This document shows positions 20,135 through 27,324 of a DNA stretch of 64,000 nucleotides, in pieces. Under the pieces are notes generated by a model. It saw nothing but the letters and a program-made list of their open reading frames with translations, made no database searches and had not been told where the DNA came from. Location: NCBI GenBank assembly GCA_017623155.1, contig JAGAPR010000100.1, positions 29,470 through 93,469 on the forward strand. The letters are read 5' to 3'. Position 1 is the stretch's first letter, and the number at the start of each line of letters is the position of its first letter. This stretch comes from Prevotella sp. Lineage in GTDB: Bacteria; Bacteroidota; Bacteroidia; Bacteroidales; Bacteroidaceae. The position numbers were made by a program, and so were the translations under genes.

Positions 20135-20362
20135 TTAAATACGTAAAAGTCTTATTGCTGATTCTGTTATTTTAAATGGTATGGCAGCCAATACAATGAA
20201 CATGCCGGTCTCTTTGTTCGAACTGATATATACGATAACTCCCACAATGGCAGTGAGCATAAATATAATGTTCAGTACGTTTCTGATTTTCAATATCAAG
20301 TTGCTGTCACGTTTGTGGCGGCTATCTCTGTTGTCGCTATCGTTTGTTTTTTCGATTATCAT
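20135..20362 (-). CDS. Small membrane protein (75 aa), function unknown
   Basis: A polar, charged start of about 25 residues (MIIEKTNDSDNRDSRHKR) is followed by two hydrophobic segments (VLNIIFMLTAIVGVIVYI and TGMFIVLAAIPFKITESAI). It lies 6 bp after the DUF4468 gene and abuts the porin gene, whose ATG follows its stop with no gap. The tight packing argues it is a real gene of that operon. I do not recognise the family. Confidence 0.6.
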   Translation of the reverse strand: MIIEKTNDSDNRDSRHKRDSNLILKIRNVLNIIFMLTAIVGVIVYISSNKETGMFIVLAAIPFKITESAIRLLRI

Positions 20363-20368
20363 GATGTT

Positions 20369-20974
20369 TTATTTGAGTAAAGAATTAAACTTCTCGAACA
20401 AGTAGTCTTTTCTGTCAATTGTCTTGCGGCGAAATCTGCCGGTAACTCTTGATAGTTTATCTTTACTTTTTTTCAGTCCGTATTCATCAGTTATCCATTC
20501 TTCGGCACTGTAGTTCTGAGGATTGCGCTCCTCGTCATACAAGTAGTGTATGCGTGTCATCTTGATATTGGCTTTCCCGTCGTCACACTTTACGAAAAGA
20601 TTATACGTCATTCTTGTGCGGTCAAGCACGAGAGCCGTGCTCTTGAACACGAGCCACTCCTGATAATATCCGCCTATTTCGTAGTTTACGGAGTCGTTGT
20701 ATACAATTCTGCTTTGTTCAAACTGATTGTCTTCTTTTGTCATTTCCGTCATGTATTTCAGCGCGATGTCATATATTTGTTTCGCGCTTTTGCCCTTGGC
20801 GTCTATTGTTGTCTCGAAGAGCACTTTACCGTCAACGACAGGCACGGCTCCCACGAGATATTTCTGGTCGGGATTGTAATTTGCGTTGCCTGTGACACTG
20901 TTCTTTTCCCATGTGTTCTGTGCCATTGCCATGAGGGGCAGACACGATATAATCAGTATAAAAATCTTTCTCAT
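20369..20974 (-). CDS. Secreted DUF4468-like protein
   Basis: 201 residues from the chosen start, a signal peptide MRKIFILIISCLPLMAMAQ, then a compact domain with VPVVDGKVLFETTIDAKGKSAKQIYDIAL. This matches the DUF4468 (TBP-like fold) proteins common in Bacteroidetes, which have no known activity. I start at 20974 because the in-frame upstream extension is not signal-like and the -7 element at 21000-21007 lies within it. It heads an operon with a small membrane protein and a porin, so it may be a periplasmic or outer-membrane accessory. The C-terminal 50 residues are basic. Confidence 0.75.
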   Translation of the reverse strand: MRKIFILIISCLPLMAMAQNTWEKNSVTGNANYNPDQKYLVGAVPVVDGKVLFETTIDAKGKSAKQIYDIALKYMTEMTKEDNQFEQSRIVYNDSVNYEIGGYYQEWLVFKSTALVLDRTRMTYNLFVKCDDGKANIKMTRIHYLYDEERNPQNYSAEEWITDEYGLKKSKDKLSRVTGRFRRKTIDRKDYLFEKFNSLLK

Positions 20975-20999
20975 GATGATAATTTTATTTTCAATTTTA

Positions 21000-21007
21000 C
21001 AAAAATA
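21000..21007 (-). promoter_or_regulatory. -7 promoter element of the DUF4468-porin operon
   Basis: CAAAAATA on plus is TATTTTTG on minus (TAnnTTTG), 26 bp before the ATG at 20974. The nearest TTG on the minus strand is 26 bp further upstream, longer than usual. Confidence 0.5.
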
Positions 21008-21080
21008 CAAAATAATATCGGTATTGATGTCTTCAATTACAGAGATTAACACTGTTTTTTATTTTTTTTTGCAACGCGAC

Positions 21081-22004
21081 TCATTTATTGCCGTTTTTTA
21101 TATTCCTCGGGTGGTGTTCCAGTATCTCTTGTCTGAGCATGGTCGTATCGATGTGGGTATATATTTCCGTAGTGTCAATATTCTCGTGTCCCAGCATTTC
21201 TTGGATTACTCGCAAGTCGGCGCCGCCTTCGAGCAAGGCTGTGGCAAACGAGTGTCTCAGCGTATGCGGACTGATAGTCTTTTTTATGCCGGCTTCCGCT
21301 GCCTGACGCTTTATCATTATCAATATCATGGTCCGTGTGAGATGTGCTCCGCGGCGGTTGAGAAACACGTAGTCCTCCTCGCCGGGTTTGATGTTCATAT
21401 CATTGCGACACAAAAACCAGTTGTCGAGCTCTTGTATCGCCCGTGGCGATATGGGCACGAGACGTTCTTTGCTGCCTTTTCCGAAAACGCGGATATACTG
21501 TTCTTTTATATAAAGGTTGGACAATCGCAGGTTTATCAGTTCGCTAACCCGCAGTCCACAGGAGAAAAGTGTCTCTATGATAGCCCGGTTTCTGTGCCCT
21601 TCCCATTTAGACAGGTCGATGGAATTTTCGAGCATGTCTACTTCCGCTGTCGACAGTACTTCCGGCAGATGTAATCCGAGCTGTGGCGATTCGAGCAGTT
21701 CTGTGGGGTCGTCGTCCCGGTATCCGTTTAAAAGCAAGAATCTGAAAAACGAGCGGACACCGCTGAGTATGCGACATTGCGACGACGCACCGATGCCGAG
21801 GTCGTGAAGGCCGGCGGCAAAAGTCTGCAAATCTTCTAATTTGACATCGAAAGGAGTTTTGCCTGCATGTGTCAGATAGTCGGAAAGTTTGATGATATCC
21901 CGTTTATAGGCATCGAGCGTGTTTGGAGAGAAACTTCGTTCCAATTTCAGGTAACGCATGTAGTCTCTCATTATATTCGTCGGCCTTTTCTTGTCTGTGT
22001 CCAT
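21081..22004 (-). CDS. xerD: Tyrosine recombinase XerD
   Basis: 307 residues. An N-terminal SAM-like DNA-binding domain (12-100) is followed by the catalytic domain with all active-site residues: Arg152 in SCGLRVSEL, His247 and Arg250 in SPHTLRHSF, His273 in LGHENI and nucleophile Tyr282 in TTEIYTHID. The C-terminus LEHHPR is typical of the chromosomal XerD type. With XerC it resolves chromosome dimers at dif; no dif-like site was recognised in the window. No mobile element flanks it, so it is the housekeeping enzyme and not an integrase. It is divergent from aroQ. XerC is the alternative name to exclude. Confidence 0.85.
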   Translation of the reverse strand: MDTDKKRPTNIMRDYMRYLKLERSFSPNTLDAYKRDIIKLSDYLTHAGKTPFDVKLEDLQTFAAGLHDLGIGASSQCRILSGVRSFFRFLLLNGYRDDDPTELLESPQLGLHLPEVLSTAEVDMLENSIDLSKWEGHRNRAIIETLFSCGLRVSELINLRLSNLYIKEQYIRVFGKGSKERLVPISPRAIQELDNWFLCRNDMNIKPGEEDYVFLNRRGAHLTRTMILIMIKRQAAEAGIKKTISPHTLRHSFATALLEGGADLRVIQEMLGHENIDTTEIYTHIDTTMLRQEILEHHPRNIKNGNK

Positions 22005-22035
22005 TTATTTTATTATTTTTGCGGGGACAAAGTTA
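21991..22035. promoter_or_regulatory. Divergent promoters of aroQ and xerD
   Basis: Plus strand: TTG 21991-21993 and TATTTTTG 22014-22021, 20 bp apart, for aroQ. Minus strand: TAACTTTG (22035 down to 22028), the xerD -7 element, 24 bp before its ATG; no clear -33 partner. The aroQ promoter overlaps the first codons of xerD. Confidence 0.65.
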
Positions 22036-22053
22036 GTAAAAATATTCGTAAAG

Positions 22054-22497
22054 ATGAAAATACAGATAATTAACGGCCCTAATTTGAATATGCTCGGTGT
22101 TCGCGAGCCGGGCATTTACGGCAGTTGCTCTTTTGACAGCTATTTGCCGGAACTGAGAAAACGTTATCCCGATGTGGACATTGAATATTACCAGAGTAAT
22201 ATCGAAGGTGAACTGATAGACAAAATGCAGGCAGTGGGGGGGGAGTGCGACGGAATTGTGCTTAATGCCGGTGCCTATACACATACGAGCATTGCCTTGC
22301 AAGACTGTATACGGTCGTTGAAATGTCCTGTCGTGGAGGTGCATATATCTAATGTGCATAAGCGCGAGGAGTTTCGGCATCACTCGTTTCTCAGCAGTGT
22401 GTGTATCGGGGTTATATGTGGTTTCGGCCTTGATTCATACCGGCTTGCGGTGGAAGGAATTTTAGGGAAAATGAAGAGTGATTTAAATAAAGAATGA
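22054..22497 (+). CDS. aroQ: 3-dehydroquinate dehydratase, type II
   Basis: 147 residues, standard size. Type II dehydroquinase signatures: GPNLNMLGVREPGIYG at the start (active-site loop with the catalytic tyrosine), LNAGAYTHTSIALQDCI, and EVHISNVHKREEFRHHS. It removes water from 3-dehydroquinate in the shikimate pathway. I start at ATG 22054 because the in-frame upstream codons lie across the promoter (-7 at 22014-22021) and the family begins just before the GPNLN motif. Its 3' side opens into an 870-bp gap with an orphan reading frame and repeat copy 2. Confidence 0.96.
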   Translation: MKIQIINGPNLNMLGVREPGIYGSCSFDSYLPELRKRYPDVDIEYYQSNIEGELIDKMQAVGGECDGIVLNAGAYTHTSIALQDCIRSLKCPVVEVHISNVHKREEFRHHSFLSSVCIGVICGFGLDSYRLAVEGILGKMKSDLNKE

Positions 22498-22513
22498 AGA
22501 ATAGTCATGCGGC

Positions 22514-22756
22514 GTGAAAACCATTGGTTTTAACGCCAACGAACTTGCAAGTGATGGTTCCTTTTATCTTCATAATTCCCCCAATCAACCTGCATATCCA
22601 TACAGTTGCTACTACAAGGACCAACCGGCAGCACCTCAGCGCAATGCTCGCTCTTCCTCTTTGAAAGTTAGGATTTGCTACATTCGGCATCGCCATTGCT
22701 GTGCTAACGCTGATGCCATGCCGGTTAGCCCTTTCGTAACGGAGCAGTATGAATAA
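22514..22756 (+). other. Orphan 80-codon reading frame or non-coding element, unresolved
   Basis: Directly after aroQ an open frame runs from GTG 22514 to TAA 22756, rich in Ser, Tyr, Cys, Pro and His, with no hydrophobic core pattern. The opposite strand is also open (22505-22696), ending with a 22-residue frame MKIKGTITCKFVGVKTNGF. Two overlapping frames on opposite strands without codon character suggest that neither, or only one, is coding. No -7 element or clear ribosome site was found for either. It could be a decayed gene, a structured RNA or part of a larger repeat. It is not present beside repeat copies 1, 3 or 4. Confidence 0.25.
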
Positions 22757-22828
22757 TACAGGTTAAAAACTCGTTTGACACCCCTCCCAACTAATACCTC
22801 GTCTCTTGGGAAAACTGGAGGAGTGTGT

Positions 22829-23220
22829 TCTTTTTAACACACCGACTTTGCCTTTAACTAAAAATATGTGAACGAAAAGTAAAAAGTCGATACAAAAGAT
22901 TTTCGCGAAGTAGGTTTTGTTAACTTAAAATATTTAACTTAAAAGGCAATTGTTTAATATTTGTAAACAATCATATGTCGGGTTTTTCTCTTTTTTGTAC
23001 ATTTTTGCCTTGCAATAAGGCCGTAATTGCACTGCGTTTACGGCCTAACGGGAGTGCAATTAGGCCGTAATTGCATTCCAATTACGGCCTAATTGGAAAA
23101 CAAGACGTTTTTTAATGCACTAAAAAATGGCGTAAATCGTTGTAAGTGTCTTGTGTATAGGCGTTTACGTTAAGTGCTCTATAATTCGCTTATTTGCGAG
23201 CTCGAGAATTTTTTTTAGAC
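22829..23220 (+). repeat. Dispersed structured repeat, copy 2
   Basis: The fullest plus-strand copy. It shares its left flank (22829-22906, from TTTTTAACAC through an AAAAATATGTGAACG segment) with copy 4. The A/T box is at 22907-22945 with TTAACTTAAAA at 22920-22930 and again at 22934-22944. A TTGTTTA/TAAACAA inverted repeat follows. Hairpin 1 pairs GGCCGTAA (23019-23026) with TTACGGCC (23038-23045). Hairpin 2 (23057-23095) has perfect 17-bp arms CAATTAGGCCGTAATTG around a CATTC loop. It sits between convergent aroQ and uvrB. The rest of this gap (23221-23367) is A/T-rich with nothing recognised. Confidence 0.88.
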
Positions 23221-23367
23221 GGAGGGCATTCTCAGCGATGTTAACATAATAATTTATGACAACTTATTTGTGTTTGTTTAACAAAATCCGTGGAAGATGT
23301 TAAATGCTAAATGTTAGAATTCTGTTTGTTGTAATTGTCGGTTTGCGGAATTAATCTCGCGGTGTGT

Positions 23368-25410
23368 TCAGTCTTTCAATTCGAGCTCTTTTTGCAGTCT
23401 CACGATTTCATCGCGATACTGAGCCGCTTGCAGGAAGTCGAGATTTTTCGCCGCTTCTTTCATCATTTTTGTCGTGTTGGCAATACTCTTTTCGAGTTGT
23501 TGTCTTGTCATGCGCGCCACAATTGGGTCGGCGGCGAATGTACTTTCTTCCGGAACGATATATGCCGACCGTGCCGACGGTTTCTCGGCAGTATTGTCGC
23601 TACTGGAAATTTCCGTTCGCAAGATGCTTTGTTTCAGTGATTTATTGATTTGTGTAGGCTTAATGCCGTGCGTTTCGTTATAGTGCATCTGTTTTATTCT
23701 CCGGCGCATTGTTTCGTCGATTGTCTGCTGCATGCTGTCGGTAATGCTGTCGGCATACATTATCACTTTGCCGTTTACATTTCGGGCGGCACGCCCCGCC
23801 GTTTGTGTGAGACTTCGGCGGCTGCGCAGAAAACCCTCTTTGTCGGCATCGAGAATGGCAACAAGCGACACTTCGGGCAGGTCAAGCCCCTCTCGCAGCA
23901 GGTTCACTCCCACCAGAACATCGTATATTCCAAGTCTCAGATCTTCAAGGATTTTCACCCTTTCGAGCGTGGCCACATCGCTGTGTATGTATGCCGTTTT
24001 TATGTCGTGCCCCAACAGATACTCCGACAATTCTTCGGCCATTCTCTTGGTGAGGGTTGTGACGAGCACTCTTTCTTCGCGCTCCACGCGAGTTCTTATT
24101 TCCTCCATTAAGTCGTCAATTTGATTTTCGCTCGGCCTTACCTCAATCTCGGGATCCAAAAGTCCTGTGGGGCGTATTATTTGTTCCACTACTACGCCTT
24201 CAGCTTCTTGCAATTCATAGTCTGCCGGTGTGGCAGAGACATAAATAATCTGATTAATCATTTCGTGAAACTCGCTGAATGTCAGCGGCCTGTTGTCGAA
24301 AGCAGCAGGAAGTCTGAAACCGTATTCCACGAGATTAGTTTTTCTTGCCCTGTCTCCGCCGTACATGGCGTTTATCTGCGGCACACTGACGTGGCTCTCG
24401 TCTATCACCATCAGGTAGTCATCAGGAAAGAAGTCGAGCAGACAGTAAGGACGTTCTCCGGCTTTTCTTCCGTCAAAGTATCGTGAATAGTTCTCTATGC
24501 CTGAACAGTGCCCGAGCTCTTTTATCATTTCCATGTCGTATTCCACTCGCTCTTTAATCCTTTGTGCCTTTATGCCATCGCCCAGCTCAGTGAAGAATTC
24601 CACTTGCTTCGTCAGGTCATCTTGTATATTCCTGATTGCGATGTTGGTCTGTTCCTGTGTGGTCATGAACAGATTGGCCGGGTATAACTTGTATTCGTCG
24701 AACGAAGCCATCCTGTCCATGGTTATGACATCCAACTCTTCAATGGCATCAATCTCATCGTCCCAAAACGTTATGCGCAGTATCGCTTCGTTATATGCCA
24801 TCGCAATGTCTACCGTATCACCTTTGACGCGGAAATTTCCACGTTGAAGGTCGAGGTCGTTTCGCACATACAGTGCTTGAACGAGCTTTCTCAGCAGCGC
24901 GTTTCGTTCAATACTCTGTCCGCGGCGTATCTCTATTATGTTCTCGTTAAGAGCTATCGGGCTGCCCATACCGTAGATACAGCTCACAGACGACACCACA
25001 ACGACATCCTTTCTGCCGGAAAGCAGCGATGACACGGCACGCAGTCGCAACTTGTCTATCTCCTCGTTGATGGCGAGGTCTTTCTCAATGTAAGTGTCGG
25101 TGCTTGGCAGATATGCTTCCGGTTGGTAATAGTCGTAGTAGCTGACGTAATATTCTACGGCATTATAGGGAAAGAACCCTCTCATTTCCTCGTATAATTG
25201 CGCGGCCAAAGTTTTGTTGTGGCTTAAAATAAGGGTAGGGCGGTTGACGTTGGCAATGACGTTCGCAACAGTGAAAGTCTTGCCTGAGCCGGTGACACCG
25301 AGCAGCACCTGCGCACGGTCACCGCGTTTCAATCCTTCGGTCAAATCCCTTATGGCTTCCGGCTGGTCGCCGGTGGGCTTGTATTTTGATGTAAGTTTGA
25401 AATCGCTCAT
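23368..25410 (-). CDS. uvrB: UvrABC excision nuclease subunit B
   Basis: 680 residues from the chosen start, usual UvrB size. Walker A GVTGSGKTF (about residue 38), the damage-engaging beta-hairpin region YYDYYQPEAYLPSTDTYIEKD, helicase motifs DESHVSVPQ and VSATPADYEL, LREGLDLPEVSLVAILDADKEGFLRS, QTAGRAARN, and a C-terminal UVR domain (about 630-670) that contacts UvrC. It verifies damage delivered by UvrA in nucleotide excision repair. I start at ATG 25410 because the -7 element (25417-25424) overlaps the other in-frame ATG at 25419. uvrA and uvrC are not in the window. Confidence 0.97.
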   Translation of the reverse strand: MSDFKLTSKYKPTGDQPEAIRDLTEGLKRGDRAQVLLGVTGSGKTFTVANVIANVNRPTLILSHNKTLAAQLYEEMRGFFPYNAVEYYVSYYDYYQPEAYLPSTDTYIEKDLAINEEIDKLRLRAVSSLLSGRKDVVVVSSVSCIYGMGSPIALNENIIEIRRGQSIERNALLRKLVQALYVRNDLDLQRGNFRVKGDTVDIAMAYNEAILRITFWDDEIDAIEELDVITMDRMASFDEYKLYPANLFMTTQEQTNIAIRNIQDDLTKQVEFFTELGDGIKAQRIKERVEYDMEMIKELGHCSGIENYSRYFDGRKAGERPYCLLDFFPDDYLMVIDESHVSVPQINAMYGGDRARKTNLVEYGFRLPAAFDNRPLTFSEFHEMINQIIYVSATPADYELQEAEGVVVEQIIRPTGLLDPEIEVRPSENQIDDLMEEIRTRVEREERVLVTTLTKRMAEELSEYLLGHDIKTAYIHSDVATLERVKILEDLRLGIYDVLVGVNLLREGLDLPEVSLVAILDADKEGFLRSRRSLTQTAGRAARNVNGKVIMYADSITDSMQQTIDETMRRRIKQMHYNETHGIKPTQINKSLKQSILRTEISSSDNTAEKPSARSAYIVPEESTFAADPIVARMTRQQLEKSIANTTKMMKEAAKNLDFLQAAQYRDEIVRLQKELELKD

Positions 25411-25416
25411 ATCATG

Positions 25417-25424
25417 CAAAATTA
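25417..25424 (-). promoter_or_regulatory. -7 promoter element of uvrB
   Basis: CAAAATTA on plus is TAATTTTG on minus, a TAnnTTTG match only 7 bp before the ATG at 25410. It implies an almost leaderless mRNA. No clear -33. Confidence 0.5.
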
Positions 25425-25487
25425 CTTATTTCCGGCGTAATAAACGTTATAATCGCACTTATTTTGGTAAAAAAGGCTTTAAAAACT

Positions 25488-25517
25488 TTGAATTTAGGGG
25501 AAAAATGAGTATTTTTG
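25488..25517 (+). promoter_or_regulatory. Bacteroidetes promoter of bamD
   Basis: TTG 25488-25490 and TATTTTTG 25510-25517, 19 bp apart; the ATG follows 19 bp later at 25536. Confidence 0.75.
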
Positions 25518-25535
25518 CACTTCAAATTCCGAGAA

Positions 25536-26360
25536 ATGAAGAAGTGTTTATTCATCTTGGCGTGTGCCGTTTTGTTGATGAGCGGTTGCGCTACCGAATT
25601 CAACAGGGTTTATAAATCCGCCGATTACGATTATAAGTATGAATTTGCCAAGCAGTGTTTTGCAGAGGGAAAATTCAATCAATCAATATCATTGTTGCAA
25701 GAGCTTATCACGGTTCAGAAAGGAACGGAAAACGCTCAGGAAAGTCTTTACATGCTGGCTATGGCAGAGTATTGCGACAGAGATTACGAGGCGGCTTCCG
25801 CAACGTTTAAGAAGTATTATTCGTCGTATCCGAAAGGACTTTATGCAGAGCAGGCATCGTATTACATCGGGCAGTCGCTCTATGAGAGTACGCCCGAGCC
25901 TCGTCTCGACCAGACGCCTACCGTCGGCGCGATAAATGCCTATCAGGAGTTTCTCGACCTGTATCCCGATTCAAAGATGAGGCCGGAGGCGCAGAAGAAA
26001 TTGTTTGACTTGCAGGATAAACTGGTGCAGAAAGAATTCCTTTCGGCAAAGTTGTATTACACTCTTGGCGACTATTTCGGCAATTGTACTTACGGCGGCT
26101 CCAATTATGAGGCTTGTATCATAACGTCACAGAATGCTTTGAAGAATTATCCTTATAGCAATATGAGAGAAGAGTTTTCCGTGCTTATAATGAAAAGTAA
26201 GTTTGAACTGGCTCAGAGGAGTGTAGAAGAGAAGCGTTTGGAAAGATTTCGTGATGCCGAAGACGAGTGCTACGGATTTTTGAATGAGTTTCCCGACAGC
26301 AAAGAACGAAGCACGGCCGAGAAGTATATTGCAAAGTGCAAGAAAGTGATAAAGGATTAG
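25536..26360 (+). CDS. bamD: Outer membrane assembly lipoprotein BamD
   Basis: 274 residues. A lipoprotein signal MKKCLFILACAVLLMSGC with lipobox LMSGC is followed by tetratricopeptide-like repeats (FNQSISLLQELI, YEAASATFKKYYSSYPKGLYAEQASYYIGQSL, and others) in the BamD/ComL arrangement. BamD works with BamA to insert beta barrels into the outer membrane, for which the porin and FadL-like proteins in this window are likely clients. I start at 25536, after the promoter; an in-frame TTG at 25515 lies within the -7 element. It leads an operon with rpb6 and a DUF4293 gene, an order I know from other Bacteroidetes. Confidence 0.9.
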   Translation: MKKCLFILACAVLLMSGCATEFNRVYKSADYDYKYEFAKQCFAEGKFNQSISLLQELITVQKGTENAQESLYMLAMAEYCDRDYEAASATFKKYYSSYPKGLYAEQASYYIGQSLYESTPEPRLDQTPTVGAINAYQEFLDLYPDSKMRPEAQKKLFDLQDKLVQKEFLSAKLYYTLGDYFGNCTYGGSNYEACIITSQNALKNYPYSNMREEFSVLIMKSKFELAQRSVEEKRLERFRDAEDECYGFLNEFPDSKERSTAEKYIAKCKKVIKD

Positions 26361-26398
26361 AAAACGGACAATGAATATTTTAAATATATAAAGATAAT

Positions 26399-26746
26399 AT
26401 GGATTACAAAAAATCAAAGGCACCGGTAAACACCGTAACCCGTAACATTATGGATCTTTGCCAAGACACCGGCAATATCTATGAAAGCGTAGCTATTATC
26501 TCAAAACGCTCAAATCAGATTTCGACACAGATTAAGGAGGATTTAAGTAAGAAGTTAGCTGAGTTCGCTTCCTATAACGATAGTTTGGAGGAAGTGTTTG
26601 AAAATCGCGAACAGATAGAGATTTCTCGTTACTACGAGAAACTTCCAAAGCCTACATTGCTTGCCACTCAGGAATTCGTTGAGGGCAAAGTGTATTGGCG
26701 CGACGCCTCTCGTGACGCTCAGCAACAGGGAGAAGAAAGGTTGTAA
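26399..26746 (+). CDS. RNA polymerase Rpb6/omega-like subunit
   Basis: 115 residues. The core SKAPVNTVTRNIMDLCQDTGNIYESVAIISKRSNQIS, followed by an acidic-amphipathic helix (DLSKKLAEFASYNDSLEEVF), matches the Bacteroidetes Rpb6-family protein that takes the place of RpoZ (omega). It clamps the beta-prime subunit during polymerase assembly. It lies 38 bp after bamD and 17 bp before a DUF4293 membrane gene, a conserved neighbourhood in this phylum. The C-terminal tail (RDAQQQGEERL) is polar and probably flexible. Confidence 0.85.
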   Translation: MDYKKSKAPVNTVTRNIMDLCQDTGNIYESVAIISKRSNQISTQIKEDLSKKLAEFASYNDSLEEVFENREQIEISRYYEKLPKPTLLATQEFVEGKVYWRDASRDAQQQGEERL

Positions 26747-26763
26747 CCGTAATCTGTATATAT

Positions 26764-27225
26764 ATGATACAGCGTATACAGACGGTATACATAGCGATTG
26801 CTGTGTTGTTGACAGTAGCATGTCTGTGCTTGCAAATCGGCTCTTTCGACTTGGAAGGATTAACAGTAGGGCGGGAATATAATCTTTGGATTATTGATGA
26901 AGCCGGTAAATATCATTTTTCCACGTGGCCGCTGTTCGCTGTTCTTGTGCCGTCGGCCGCATTGGGAGTATATACTATTTTCGCGTTTAACAATAGAAGA
27001 AGTCAGGCTCGGATGTGTCTGTTCAATATTTTATTGATTATCGGCTGGTATATATTGTATGTGGTATACGGACAAATATTGCCCGGTGACGTCATTGCAC
27101 AATCGAATTTCAAGCCTGCATTATTCGCATCTTTCCCGGCTTTGTCTGCTATATTTTATATTTTGGCACACAGAGGGATTGTCGCGGATGATAAACTTGT
27201 TCGGGCTGCGGATAGAATAAGATAA
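26764..27225 (+). CDS. DUF4293 family membrane protein
   Basis: 153 residues with four predicted helices: a start MIQRIQTVYIAIAVLLTVACLC, then FAVLVPSAALGVYTIFAF, MCLFNILLIIGWYILYVVYG and LFASFPALSAIFYILAHRGI, ending in a short basic tail VRAADRIR. The opening IQRIQT(V/L)Y and the topology are those of the DUF4293 family, found in Bacteroidetes beside rpb6. No function is known. It is the last gene of the bamD operon and is followed by a strong bidirectional terminator. Confidence 0.8.
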   Translation: MIQRIQTVYIAIAVLLTVACLCLQIGSFDLEGLTVGREYNLWIIDEAGKYHFSTWPLFAVLVPSAALGVYTIFAFNNRRSQARMCLFNILLIIGWYILYVVYGQILPGDVIAQSNFKPALFASFPALSAIFYILAHRGIVADDKLVRAADRIR

Positions 27226-27261
27226 AAATAGATAATTAAATTTTAGAAATTAACCTAAATA

Positions 27262-27302
27262 AAAAATCGGAGGATAACCATTTGGTTATCCTCCGATTTT
27301 TA
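27262..27302. terminator. Bidirectional terminator between DUF4293 gene and gdhA
   Basis: A perfect stem of AAAATCGGAGGATAACCA with its complement around a TTT loop, with A-run left and T-run right. It stops the bamD operon from the left and gdhA from the right. Confidence 0.92.
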
Positions 27303-27324
27303 TTTTCAAACTCTGATGGACGGT

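Noticed and set aside
21081-22004. Integrase of a mobile element
   Set aside because: The recombinase has the housekeeping XerD length and C-terminus, and no att-like repeats, tRNA or phage genes flank it.
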